From the NCBI RefSeq assembly GCF_000317695.1, contig NC_019771.1, positions 3,848,001-3,912,000 of the forward strand: a DNA stretch of 64,000 bases, in the 5' to 3' direction. A program made the translations under genes and the position numbers. This stretch comes from Anabaena cylindrica PCC 7122. GTDB lineage: Bacteria > Cyanobacteriota > Cyanobacteriia > Cyanobacteriales > Nostocaceae. The notes below the pieces were generated by a model that was not told where the DNA came from, did not search any database, and saw only the letters and a list, made by a program, of their open reading frames with translations. Shown piece after piece: positions 1 through 8,843 of this stretch. Numbering within the stretch: position 1 is the first letter of the stretch; each line of letters starts with the position of its first letter.

Positions 1-623
1 TTTTGTACACCTCGTTCCTGACTATTAACCGCAGGTAACATTACCTTTAGCGCCACAAATTTTCTAGCCTGGCTATGTTGTGCTAAAAATACTTCACCGA
101 ACCGACCCTTACCAAGAGACCTAACTAACTGATAACCGGATATTGCTTGCAGGTTTTGATCACCACTTGCGGCTAATCCTAGTAAGCGTTGAACAATATT
201 TAAATAATTAGGTTTTACTTCTTCTTCAAGTATCTTGGGTGTTTTCGTGATTTCTGATGCTTCTACTTCTACACCGACTTTAAAAAGAGTATCACCCAAT
301 TTAATTTCATCACCATCTTGTAAATCATATTCTGGAAAATTTAATGTTAAACCTTCTTGTGCAGTTTGATTACGTTTTCTTTGACCGATTTTTTCATTAT
401 TAACAAAAGTGCCATTTAAACTCCCCAAGTCTCGTAACCGAATATCTGGAGGGTTAATATCTAGTAAGCAGTGATAACGGGAAATAGTCATATCAATTTC
501 CTTGGCTAATTGCAGGTTGCAATCATGATTTCTGCCAATGATACAAGTACTACGAGATTCAAAAATATATTGCTTTCCAGAAAATTTACCTTGGGTGATA
601 GTGAGAGTAACTTTAGGTGACAT
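1..623 (-). CDS. FHA-domain Ser/Thr protein kinase (3' part outside window)
   Basis: Open frame running from an ATG at 623 to the window edge, so only the first 207 residues are visible. The N-terminal ~110 residues form a forkhead-associated phosphothreonine-binding domain: IIGRNHDCNL, then SRYHC, then LGSLNGTFVNN, the standard FHA signature. A linker follows, and from about residue 165 a protein kinase domain begins with the glycine loop LGKGRFGEVFLAQ and the ATP-binding lysine in VALKVM. Catalytic HRD and DFG motifs would lie beyond position 1. FHA-kinase fusions are frequent in filamentous cyanobacteria and act as cytoplasmic phospho-signalling proteins. The substrate cannot be read from the sequence. 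It is transcribed away from the rest of the window. Confidence 0.85.
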   Translation of the reverse strand, partial: MSPKVTLTITQGKFSGKQYIFESRSTCIIGRNHDCNLQLAKEIDMTISRYHCLLDINPPDIRLRDLGSLNGTFVNNEKIGQRKRNQTAQEGLTLNFPEYDLQDGDEIKLGDTLFKVGVEVEASEITKTPKILEEEVKPNYLNIVQRLLGLAASGDQNLQAISGYQLVRSLGKGRFGEVFLAQHSQARKFVALKVMLPAVNSQERGVQ

Positions 624-816
624 GGGAAAGATTAAAAATTATGGTTAGTTAAATAAATGTGAGGTAACAATTTTGTTGGTAGTCAGCCATCTATTGCTTT
701 ACTGGTATCATCATTGTACGATATGTAGCCAGCAATGAGCTTTTATTAAGTTTAATGAATTAAGGTAAGTGCATAAATATTATGAGTTTATGAGTTTATG
801 AGTTTTAAAATGGCCT

Positions 817-1230
817 CTAGCCAGAAATGTGTACTACCAATTCTCTGGTATGATTATGCTGGCGGTGTTCCCAAATATAAATACCTTGCCATGTTCCCAA
901 TACTAAATAACCATTATTAATAGGAATGGTTTCAGAAGTATGAGTTAATACTGTGCGGATATGTCCTGGCATATCATCTGTACCTTCGGCATCATGGATA
1001 TAATGATTATCTTCTGGTACTAATTTAGTCATGAAATTTGCTAAGTCTATTAGTACATCAGGATCTGCATTTTCTTGAATGACTAAACTAGCTGAAGTGT
1101 GACGTAAAAACAATGTGCAGAGTCCAATTTTTACCCCAGATTCTGCAACTATGGCAGCAATTTTTGAGGTAATATTTTGAAAAGATTTGCCAGTTGTGGA
1201 AATTCTTAGTAGTTTTTGGTAATGTGTCAT
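817..1230 (-). CDS. YjbQ/UPF0047 family protein (secondary thiamine-phosphate synthase-like)
   Basis: 137-residue protein from the ATG at 1230. The frame stays open to 1317, but the upstream part is built from AATTGGTAA-type repeats and is not family-like. The conserved YjbQ motifs are all present: FLRHTSASLVIQENADPDV, the acidic DAEGTDDMPGH segment, and GTWQGIYIWEHR near the C-terminus. These residues form the metal-binding trimer pocket of the family. Members can substitute weakly for thiamine-phosphate synthase in E. coli, but the physiological reaction is unsettled. A period-9 repeat (TATGAGTTT) lies just downstream, at 781-805. Family membership is certain; the biochemical role is not. 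Confidence 0.85.
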   Translation of the reverse strand: MTHYQKLLRISTTGKSFQNITSKIAAIVAESGVKIGLCTLFLRHTSASLVIQENADPDVLIDLANFMTKLVPEDNHYIHDAEGTDDMPGHIRTVLTHTSETIPINNGYLVLGTWQGIYIWEHRQHNHTRELVVHISG

Positions 1231-1401
1231 TGGTAATTGGTAACTGGGTGAGAACATATAGTATACTGCAAACGGGTAGAATCTGGATTTATGTGATGCT
1301 AGGCACAACTTCAGCATGGCACCGCGCTAAATCAAATTTAAGCATAATCATCAAACTCGGACACCAAAATACTTTCAAATCTATTCCCTGTTCTCTGCTA
1401 T

Positions 1402-2484
1402 TTAAATTGACTGAAAATAATTGATCACGGCTTTGGCTATGGTTTCATTGCCATCTTTGGCTATTGCTTGGGATTGTTTTGGTGCTTGGGGTGAGTCATG
1501 AAGAAAGTCCCAATTTCCTTTAAAAAACTCTGTTGGTGTGAGAATTTGATGATGGTTATAATTCTTTATTCCTGCTAATAGCAAATCAGCTTCTGCAAAA
1601 TCATCACGGGGTATGGTAACTATAGGTAGTTCTAAACGGGTGGCTTCTGCAAAAGTGCTATAACCAGGTTTAGAAACAACTCTTCCACAAATTTGCATAA
1701 AATCTACAGGACGATATTGACGATTTTGAATTTTAATTAAATTAGGTAAATCTGGTGCTGTGGCATCAAAGGTGATAAATTGCCAATCAGGAAATTGACT
1801 GACATTGTGATAAGGAATTGCTTGTAAACCCAACCCCCCAAAAGTGAGTAATATAGTTTTTTCTGGTGGTGTAGTTATTCCCCAAGTGGTACGTATTTCA
1901 TTGGTAGAGAAGTGGGGAGAACCACCTGTTAAACCCACATCTATTATATTGGGGAATGCTGACATATTTTCATGGAAGGGAAGACGAAATAAACGATCGC
2001 TTTTAGTATACCAATCGCTAATCCAATCAGCAATTTCTATAAATTCTCCTCCCCAATCTCGATAGATAAAATCCCAACTAAAGTTACTTGTCATCCAACA
2101 GGGGATATTTGCAGCTTTTGCAAACCCAGTTGCGAGAAAAGGAATATCTGCCAAGATGAGATTAACCCGATTTTGACGGATGAAATTAACTTCAGATGCA
2201 ATTAAAGAATTTTGCTTTTTTTTAATCTCCTGTAATTTTGCTAAGGTTGCTGGTTTATCCATTGTCAAACTATCAGTTTGGACTACTCCTAAATCAAATG
2301 CGCGTTGACGGAGGATAAAATCACCTTGTATATAAGATTCTAGCAGCCATCTAGGTGCGGTTGTGACGAGAATTAACAGTACTTCTGGACATAATTTTTG
2401 AATTGTTGCGGCTATTGATGCGGTGCGGGTAGTATGACCAAAGCCGTGATTTGTGATGGCTATATATAAAATTGGGCGTTTCAT
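1402..2484 (-). CDS. GT-B fold glycosyltransferase-like protein
   Basis: 360 residues. The N-terminus (ILYIAITNHGFGHTTRT) has the glycine-rich GxGH loop typical of MurG-like and UDP-sugar-using GT-B enzymes. The C-terminal half has a nucleotide-sugar-binding type segment (VVSKPGYSTFAEA, then a PRDDFAEADLL stretch) as in MurG/UGT-like donor sites. No signal peptide or membrane segment is visible. Similar proteins include the N-terminal domain of plant arabinokinase, so a sugar-nucleotide role is plausible, but donor and acceptor are unknown. The gene stands alone; 205 bp with a GC-rich intergenic repeat (around 2585-2630) separate it from the next gene. Confidence 0.65.
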   Translation of the reverse strand: MKRPILYIAITNHGFGHTTRTASIAATIQKLCPEVLLILVTTAPRWLLESYIQGDFILRQRAFDLGVVQTDSLTMDKPATLAKLQEIKKKQNSLIASEVNFIRQNRVNLILADIPFLATGFAKAANIPCWMTSNFSWDFIYRDWGGEFIEIADWISDWYTKSDRLFRLPFHENMSAFPNIIDVGLTGGSPHFSTNEIRTTWGITTPPEKTILLTFGGLGLQAIPYHNVSQFPDWQFITFDATAPDLPNLIKIQNRQYRPVDFMQICGRVVSKPGYSTFAEATRLELPIVTIPRDDFAEADLLLAGIKNYNHHQILTPTEFFKGNWDFLHDSPQAPKQSQAIAKDGNETIAKAVINYFQSI

Positions 2485-2689
2485 GGTTATTGAGATTTTG
2501 TTTACCTCGGAGGATGTTTTAAAATTTGGAAAAGGTATAGTTTGTCATTTACTCGCTTCTCAAAAAAAGAATATGGATTAAATGAACCGCGTTCGCGGTA
2601 GCGTTGCGTAGCAAAGGACGCAAAGGGCGCGAAGAAAGAAGAAGGAAGAAGATTTGTAATCTTACACTTACTTGTATAGGATTGGAAAT

Positions 2690-3847
2690 CTACAGACGGG
2701 AAAACATTTCGATGACTTTGATTAATTGGTCAATTTCTGATTCTAAGGTTAAGTAATGAACGCTAACGCGGATACAATTAGGATTGGCAATTACTCTAGT
2801 TAATATTTTTTGTGATTCTAAAAATTGCACTAAATTTGCATGGGGTTGATTATTGGTAAGTTGAAAAGACACTAACCCGCTTTCGGGTGGAGTATTTTTT
2901 AGACATTTGATATCAGGTAATGCTGTTAAACGTTGCCAAAGATACTCGCTATTTCTGCAAATTTGGTGATATCTTTCTTCTGCTGTTCCCCATTCTTGAT
3001 GAGTTGCGATCGCACTCCTTAAACCCACATACAATGGAGTGGCTAGGGTTGACACTTCATATCTTCTCCCATCTGGTTGCCAATTGATCGGTTGAGCTTG
3101 ATTATTGGTAATTACCCCATTTAAACCAATAAAGGTCGGTTGTAACCTTTCCCTGGCTTCCTCTCGTACATATAAACCACCCACACCCGCAGGGCCGCAT
3201 AACCACTTATGACCAGTGAATGCATAGAAATCTACACCTAATTCTGTTAAATTTAAAGGAAGAACGCCCACTGATTGAGCCGCATCTACCAAAAGCAAAG
3301 AATTGTTATTTCTACATATTTCTGTAATTTTGTCAATAGGTAAAACCTGACCTGTATTCCACAAAACATGACTTAAAACTACAAGCTTTGTCTTGGGGCG
3401 CAGGTTTTGGGCAATAATACTAACAGGATCGCCCTCATTTAAAGTTGCCATGAGGGGACAGGTGCTAACTTCTACCGTAAATCTACGGCTAATTTCTTTG
3501 GCAGTGGCAATAACTCCAGGGTGTTCGCAGTCTGAAAGCAGCAAATGATCGCCAGCTTGCCAGTCAATTCCCCACATTCCGATATTACACCCAATTGTGA
3601 CATTACCTGTGAGGGTTATTGTGTGGTTTGGTACATTTAATAGGGATGCGATCGCTTCTTTGGTAGCATCCATTTGGGGAGATATCCAGCGATAAGCCTC
3701 AGTTCCAAAAGGTCCTATATCCTGAATATGCGCTTGACTTTGGGTGATAGCATCCATTGCCCCTTGAGGCATTGGCCCTTGTCCGCCATAATTAAAATAA
3801 ACCTTATTTGCTAAAGCAGGAAATTGTGCGCGATGGTGATACAACAT
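2690..3847 (-). CDS. Class V aminotransferase / cysteine desulfurase-like PLP enzyme
   Basis: 385 residues, the usual length for the family. The PLP-binding lysine is Lys214 in FTGHKWLCGP; the cofactor-contacting aspartate and histidine lie in LLLVDAAQSVG and LVVLSHVLWNTG. It resembles the isopenicillin-N-epimerase/NifS-like branch. The flexible loop holding the catalytic cysteine of true NifS/IscS desulfurases is not recognisable, so sulfur transfer is doubtful and an aminotransferase, lyase or epimerase reaction is equally possible. No iron-sulfur assembly genes are nearby. A heptamer repeat (AGTCAGG) follows upstream of the start, near 3880-3895. Confidence 0.75.
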   Translation of the reverse strand: MLYHHRAQFPALANKVYFNYGGQGPMPQGAMDAITQSQAHIQDIGPFGTEAYRWISPQMDATKEAIASLLNVPNHTITLTGNVTIGCNIGMWGIDWQAGDHLLLSDCEHPGVIATAKEISRRFTVEVSTCPLMATLNEGDPVSIIAQNLRPKTKLVVLSHVLWNTGQVLPIDKITEICRNNNSLLLVDAAQSVGVLPLNLTELGVDFYAFTGHKWLCGPAGVGGLYVREEARERLQPTFIGLNGVITNNQAQPINWQPDGRRYEVSTLATPLYVGLRSAIATHQEWGTAEERYHQICRNSEYLWQRLTALPDIKCLKNTPPESGLVSFQLTNNQPHANLVQFLESQKILTRVIANPNCIRVSVHYLTLESEIDQLIKVIEMFSRL

Positions 3848-4085
3848 ATCAATTTTAGATTTTGGATTATGTAGCAGGAGTCAGGAGTCAGGAGTAGAAC
3901 TGGCTTGGTGTCGGACGTTGAATTTAGATTCTATACCTCATTTATCTGGAATCTGCTGTAAATCCATCATTTAACTTAAAACCTCATATTAATTCTATTC
4001 CTCTTAACTCTATTCCCCTCTGCTCCCTGCTCCCTGCCTCTTCTTTTTTGTCCTAAAATCCCCTAATTATTGTTAATTTAAAAGG

Positions 4086-5567
4086 ATGTTAATTAATGCT
4101 GAACTACTATTACAATATCAACGCTGTAAACGGCGACCATATTTAGACACTCATGGGGACTATAGCCAGCGAGACGTTCCCCATGAATTGCTGGTGAAAG
4201 TGCAACAAGACAAAATCGGTCATCAGCAAAGTGTGCTAGAAAACGTCCCATATCACCAACCAGAGTATCCTCCCAGAGACTGGCAAGCAGGTGCAGCCGC
4301 TACTTTAGAATTGATGCAGCAAGGGGTGGATTCCATTTATCGCGGAGTGTTATTAGCTACTTACGTTGACAAATATACCTTACTGAGTCGTCCAGATCTA
4401 CTGATTAAACAGCGAGGAAAATCTTGCATTGGAGACTGGTTTTATGTGCCGGTAGATATCCAACTAGGTAAACGTCCTAAACAAGAATATCAAGTTGTTG
4501 CTGCTTTTCACGCTGAAATTGCAGGGACAGTACAGGATATCCTACTTGAAGAAGCTTGGTTGATATTGCGGAATAAAGACTCAAATTTTGTGGTGGACTT
4601 AGATAAATGGACACCGCAAATGTTGGAGATTTTGGCGGAATATATTCAAGTAATTGAGTCACCACAAGCACCAGAAGTATTTATTGCTCGGCAAAAATGC
4701 AATCTCTGTCACTGGTATAATCATTGTTATGCGATCGCCCAATCTCAGCAACACCTCTCTCTCTTACCAGGTGTCACACCCATCCGCTACACTCAACTGC
4801 AAGCACTATCTACCACCACTTTAGAAGCACTTGTGAACACCAGTCCCAGCACTTTAGAAAACCTAGTGGGATTTGATGCCGAGGTAGCAGCTAAACTGAT
4901 AGTCCAAGCGCAATCAGTATTTACAAAACAGCCTTTAATCTTACCCTACACCCTACCCCAAAAGAACCTCACACTAACAGCCCCCATCGAGCTATATTTT
5001 GATATTGAGGCACAACCAGACTTAAACTTAAATTACCTGTTAGGGGTTTTGGTCGTCGATAGACAAACTAATACACAACAGTTTTATTCATTTTTAGCAG
5101 AAACACCAGCCCAAGAAGCTCAGATTTGGCAGCAATTTTTGGATTTAGTTTGGCAATATCCCCAAGCCCCAATTTATCATTTTTGTGCTTACGAATTTGA
5201 TACAGTCAAAAAACTAGGGCGACTTTACCGCACACCCTACTCTTCAGTTGGGCCAGTACTAGATCGCTTTGTTGATATCTATGAACAACTCACCCAAAAC
5301 GTGGCGTTACCAATAGAGAGTTATGCTTTAAAAGCGATCGCACGTTGGTTAGGATTTGAGTGGCGTGATCAAGATGCCAGTGGGGCAAAATGTATTTACT
5401 GGTATGATCAATGGTTAGAAACTAGCGATCGTACCTTACTAGAACTAATCCAACGCTACAACGAAGACGACTGTCGCGCCACCTACAAAGTTAAAGATTG
5501 GCTAGTCAACTTTATCCAGAATGAATATGCCAAGCTGTTAACAAGCCAGGAGGAATCACCAACTTAA
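4086..5567 (+). CDS. TM0106-family RecB-like nuclease with C-terminal RNase H-like domain
   Basis: 493 residues. The N-terminal ~230 residues resemble the Cas4/RecB PD-(D/E)XK nuclease: SRPDLLIKQRG followed by PVDIQLGKRPK supplies the acidic and lysine catalytic elements. An early cysteine (QRCKRRPYLD) together with CNLCHWYNHC gives the four cysteines expected for a Cas4/AddB-type iron-sulfur cluster. The C-terminal half has YFDIEAQPD and finishes with RYNEDDCRATYKVKDW, matching the DEDD-type ribonuclease H-like exonuclease domain of this family. It is probably a DNA-processing enzyme, but its cellular role is not established. AAAGG lies directly against the ATG, with no spacer. A heptamer repeat (ATTACGA) follows the stop. 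Confidence 0.8.
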   Translation: MLINAELLLQYQRCKRRPYLDTHGDYSQRDVPHELLVKVQQDKIGHQQSVLENVPYHQPEYPPRDWQAGAAATLELMQQGVDSIYRGVLLATYVDKYTLLSRPDLLIKQRGKSCIGDWFYVPVDIQLGKRPKQEYQVVAAFHAEIAGTVQDILLEEAWLILRNKDSNFVVDLDKWTPQMLEILAEYIQVIESPQAPEVFIARQKCNLCHWYNHCYAIAQSQQHLSLLPGVTPIRYTQLQALSTTTLEALVNTSPSTLENLVGFDAEVAAKLIVQAQSVFTKQPLILPYTLPQKNLTLTAPIELYFDIEAQPDLNLNYLLGVLVVDRQTNTQQFYSFLAETPAQEAQIWQQFLDLVWQYPQAPIYHFCAYEFDTVKKLGRLYRTPYSSVGPVLDRFVDIYEQLTQNVALPIESYALKAIARWLGFEWRDQDASGAKCIYWYDQWLETSDRTLLELIQRYNEDDCRATYKVKDWLVNFIQNEYAKLLTSQEESPT

Positions 5568-5589
5568 TTACGTATCCCTAACAGAGTCC

Positions 5590-5634
5590 GTAGGCTCAAT
5601 TACGAATTACGAATTACGAATTACGAATTATTTT
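5590..5634. repeat. Heptamer tandem repeat (ATTACGA)n
   Basis: About five copies of a 7-bp unit between two co-directional genes. It is the same unit, read in either direction, as the arrays at 18.2 kb and 55.25 kb. Such short tandemly repeated sequences are typical of heterocystous cyanobacterial genomes and have no coding content. Confidence 0.85.
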
Positions 5635-5639
5635 AATTC

Positions 5640-6824
5640 ATGCAACTTATTAAAAAACTTTGCAAACCATCACAAATTATTTGCTTTATCATTCCCGTCA
5701 TTATTATCACACTATTTTTCAGTAATTTTGCTACCGCAGCCGTCAAAATAACAGATATAGACTTTATTGGTGAAGCCATCTTACCCACAGGATTATCTTT
5801 CCAAAACACTGAATTAGGAGGATTATCAGGAATAACTTACGACGCTAAAAGCAACCTCTATTATGCCATCTCTGACGATAGAGGACAAAAAGCTCCCGCT
5901 CGTTTTTATACACTCAAAATCGACCTCAGTCAAGGTAAACTAACAAAAAACGGCGTAGTTCCCGTAAAAATTACCACCCTATTAGATGTAAATAATCAAA
6001 CATTTAAACCTAATACCACTGACACAGAAGGTATCGCTTTAACTAATCAAGCGACTTTATTCATCTCTTCAGAAGGTGATGTTCAGCGATTTATTAATCC
6101 CTTTATTCAAAAATTCTCCCTAGCTTCTGGCCAGATTATTAGCACCCTACCCATACCAAATAAATTTTTACCAAATCAAAAAAGTCTGCGAGGTATACGT
6201 AATAACTTAGCCTTTGAAAGTCTCACCATTACACCCGACAACAAAACCCTATTTACAGCCACCGAAAACGCTTCAATTCAAGATGGTGCAGCAGCCAAAC
6301 CTAGCCGGGGTACTAATTGCCGGATTTTGCAGTACAATCTTGCCAACAACCAACCAGAACAAGAATTCCTCTACCAGACCGAACCAATCACACCCCTATT
6401 CAATTTTACAGGTAGGTTCGACAGCGGATTAACTGATTTACTCGCCCTAGATAATCAAGGACACTTCCTGAGTTTAGAAAGGTCTTTTACCGGCTTGGGA
6501 CTAGCTATTTCTCTGTTTCAGGTTTCCTTAGAAAATGCTGACAACATTCACAAAATTGATAGTTTGTCAACCGTTGACATCACAAAAATAAAACCAGTAA
6601 AGAAAAAACTACTCCTAGATTTACAAACCCTAGATGTAGCGTTAGACAACATTGAAGGTTTAACCCTTGGTGCTAAGTTACCTGACGGCCAAACCTCATT
6701 AATTCTCGTTAGCGATAATAACTTCAATAAACTGCAACGCACCCAAATCCTAGCCTTTAAACTCAAACTCGAATCACCACTCGACAGGTTATTACACCTG
6801 CTGCGAATTCCCAGAAATCGATAG
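5640..6824 (+). CDS. Secreted esterase-like/phytase-like beta-propeller protein
   Basis: 394 residues. Residues 1-33 form a signal peptide: a basic start (MQLIKKLCK), a long hydrophobic core and a likely cleavage after ATAA. The mature part matches the phytase-like (PF13449) family: GGLSGITYDAKSNLYYAISDD near the start, DTEGIALTN, NLAFESLTITPDNKTLFTATEN, and DNIEGLTLG near the end. These acidic, glycine-rich blades belong to a calcium-dependent beta-propeller. The protein is probably periplasmic or exported; a phosphatase/phosphodiesterase role is a family-level guess. It lies 5' of two kinases but is separated from them by 389 bp, so it is probably a single gene. Confidence 0.75.
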   Translation: MQLIKKLCKPSQIICFIIPVIIITLFFSNFATAAVKITDIDFIGEAILPTGLSFQNTELGGLSGITYDAKSNLYYAISDDRGQKAPARFYTLKIDLSQGKLTKNGVVPVKITTLLDVNNQTFKPNTTDTEGIALTNQATLFISSEGDVQRFINPFIQKFSLASGQIISTLPIPNKFLPNQKSLRGIRNNLAFESLTITPDNKTLFTATENASIQDGAAAKPSRGTNCRILQYNLANNQPEQEFLYQTEPITPLFNFTGRFDSGLTDLLALDNQGHFLSLERSFTGLGLAISLFQVSLENADNIHKIDSLSTVDITKIKPVKKKLLLDLQTLDVALDNIEGLTLGAKLPDGQTSLILVSDNNFNKLQRTQILAFKLKLESPLDRLLHLLRIPRNR

Positions 6825-7213
6825 CTTGCTAATAAGTATAATTACTGAGAAAATTTGATAGCCATTTCAATACAATTTAAGTACTATTTAAGTAACACAA
6901 TTATTGCTAAAATATGTTACATAAGATTAGGTAACTGACAAAATTGAAGAAAAGTGAAGTTACAGCATTTTTCAAGTAAATGGAGTACACGGCTAAGAAG
7001 TAAACTTCGCTCGCTGCCTAGATAATTTGTAACTCACTCGGTTACAATCTGCTGTATGTTAATTTTACTAAATTCAATAAATACCCTCTCACAGGATTAA
7101 GGCTATTATTGAGATTTATATAGATACAGAGAAACAATAGCTGTAATAATTTTGATAAAGTATCCTGTAGTAAATACCCATACTTATTTTGTGTGTAACA
7201 TAATAACCAGGAT
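6825..7213. other. Intergenic region upstream of kinase pair
   Basis: 389 bp, AT-rich, with no convincing gene. The minus-strand frame at 7042-7242 lacks a ribosome-binding site and protein-like composition. The region presumably carries the promoter of the kinase gene starting at 7214, but I see no clear -10/-35 pair or operator. Confidence 0.5.
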
Positions 7214-8773
7214 ATGAATGAATACAAAACACCATCAGACATCTATATTGGCAAATTATTAAACAATCGTTATTTAATCAGAGACTTACTTGGTAAAGGG
7301 GGAATGGGTAGGGTTTACCTAGCCGAAGATGTTACCAAAGGCTGTATGTTAGTTGCAGTTAAAATGCTCTCATTAAATATAGTTAACCAGGAATTAGCTG
7401 ACCGTTTTGGCAGAGAAATTTTTATTGGCTCTCAATTAGGTAAAAAAAGTCCACATATTAGCCGTGTATTAACTTATGGCATTACTAATGAAAGAGTGCC
7501 ATTTTACGTTATGGAATATCTGCAAGGAAGAACCATCAAACAAATTCTTAAAGTCGAAAGTTTAAATACCTCAAAATTTATAGAAATCTGTCAACAAATT
7601 TGTTTAGGATTACATTGCGCTCACCAAGGTGTCACCCTCCAAGGTAAAATTTATCCGATTCTTCATAGAGATATTAAACCAGAAAATATATTCATTCATA
7701 ACTATGACAACAAACTAGAAATAGTTAAAATTCTTGACTTTGGTATTGCCAAATTTCTGAGTGAAACAGGTGGGATGACAATGACTGAATCATTTATAGG
7801 TAGTTTACCTTACTCATCTCCAGAACATATGCAAGGATACAAAATATTGGATGTGCGCTCTGATATTTATAGCTTGGGTGTTGTGATGTATGAAATGTTG
7901 GCAGGTAAACATCCATTTCATACGAACAGTCACTCTTTCAGTACTTGGTGCAAACTTCATTGTATCCAAGCACCACCTAAATTTGAAGAAGTTAATCCCA
8001 ATGTAAAAATTCCCCAAGAATTGCAGCAATTAGTCATGGATTGTTTAGCAAAAGATATGAATGATAGACCCGATAGCACTAGTAAAATATTAGAAGATTT
8101 AGCTAAAATTAAGGCACAACTTAATAATAGTCTTGTATCTTCTAAAGATGTAAATCTAGTACCTTTCACATCATTCTCTGAGCAAATATGTCGGCAAAAA
8201 AAGTGGCCCAAGAATAAACCAGTTGCATTAATTTGTTTTCCATACCTTTTAACTACTCCACAAGGTAATATACCAACTTTTTGGGCTATGTTACCGCGAG
8301 CAGAAATTCTGAAATTTACAGAAAAAACATATACTATTGACTTTATTAGTAAAATGAATGAGTATCCCATGGTACTGTGGTTGACAATGCTCCATGATGA
8401 ATCATATTCTCTGCTGAGATGGTTATCTTATTACTTAGATATAAAAAATTCTAAAGAAGAAAAGATCTTGCGTAATTTAACAGAGACTGGCTATTATCAT
8501 TTACTATTTTTTGCCCATGAAGATCCTCTTAAATGCAACAATGTTATAACTTTCTTACTGACAGCTAAACAACGTCAATATCTAACTGACGTTATAAATT
8601 CAAGTCAAAATTTTGATCCAGCTATCTCTCCTCAAGAAGCCAAGGATTTGTTAAAACTTGAGTATGAAAAAATCAAAGCAGAAGTTAGCAAAAAGCTAAA
8701 TACAAATTCCAAAAATCCTGCATTCTTTTTTAAGTATTGGCTAGATAAATTTTTAGAATTATTTAAATCTTAA
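7214..8773 (+). CDS. Ser/Thr protein kinase with conserved C-terminal domain (copy 1)
   Basis: 519 residues. The kinase domain (about 15-285) is complete: glycine loop LLGKGGMGRVYLAED, VAVKML lysine, catalytic HRDIKPENIF, DFGIAKF, and YSSPEHM in the activation segment. No transmembrane segment or sensor repeats follow. Instead a ~200-residue C-terminal region begins with WPKNKPVALICFPYLLTT and runs through MVLWLTMLHDES and LLFFAHEDPLKC to the end. The next gene carries a homologous tail, so this is a real domain rather than a linker. It is probably a cytoplasmic Hanks-type kinase; the tail may be a substrate- or partner-binding module. Only 70 bp separate it from its paralog, which suggests one transcript. 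Confidence 0.85.
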   Translation: MNEYKTPSDIYIGKLLNNRYLIRDLLGKGGMGRVYLAEDVTKGCMLVAVKMLSLNIVNQELADRFGREIFIGSQLGKKSPHISRVLTYGITNERVPFYVMEYLQGRTIKQILKVESLNTSKFIEICQQICLGLHCAHQGVTLQGKIYPILHRDIKPENIFIHNYDNKLEIVKILDFGIAKFLSETGGMTMTESFIGSLPYSSPEHMQGYKILDVRSDIYSLGVVMYEMLAGKHPFHTNSHSFSTWCKLHCIQAPPKFEEVNPNVKIPQELQQLVMDCLAKDMNDRPDSTSKILEDLAKIKAQLNNSLVSSKDVNLVPFTSFSEQICRQKKWPKNKPVALICFPYLLTTPQGNIPTFWAMLPRAEILKFTEKTYTIDFISKMNEYPMVLWLTMLHDESYSLLRWLSYYLDIKNSKEEKILRNLTETGYYHLLFFAHEDPLKCNNVITFLLTAKQRQYLTDVINSSQNFDPAISPQEAKDLLKLEYEKIKAEVSKKLNTNSKNPAFFFKYWLDKFLELFKS

Positions 8774-8843
8774 TCATAATATCTGCCAATCTCAACTATT
8801 GAAAATTTTTTATTTACCCCGTTTTAATTAAGAGGTTATTAAA

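Noticed and set aside
1194..1424. Plus-strand frame overlapping the YjbQ gene start
   Set aside because: Low-complexity repeat-derived sequence without a ribosome-binding site or family.
7042..7242. Minus-strand frame upstream of kinase copy 1
   Set aside because: No start signal or recognisable protein, and it overlaps the kinase start.
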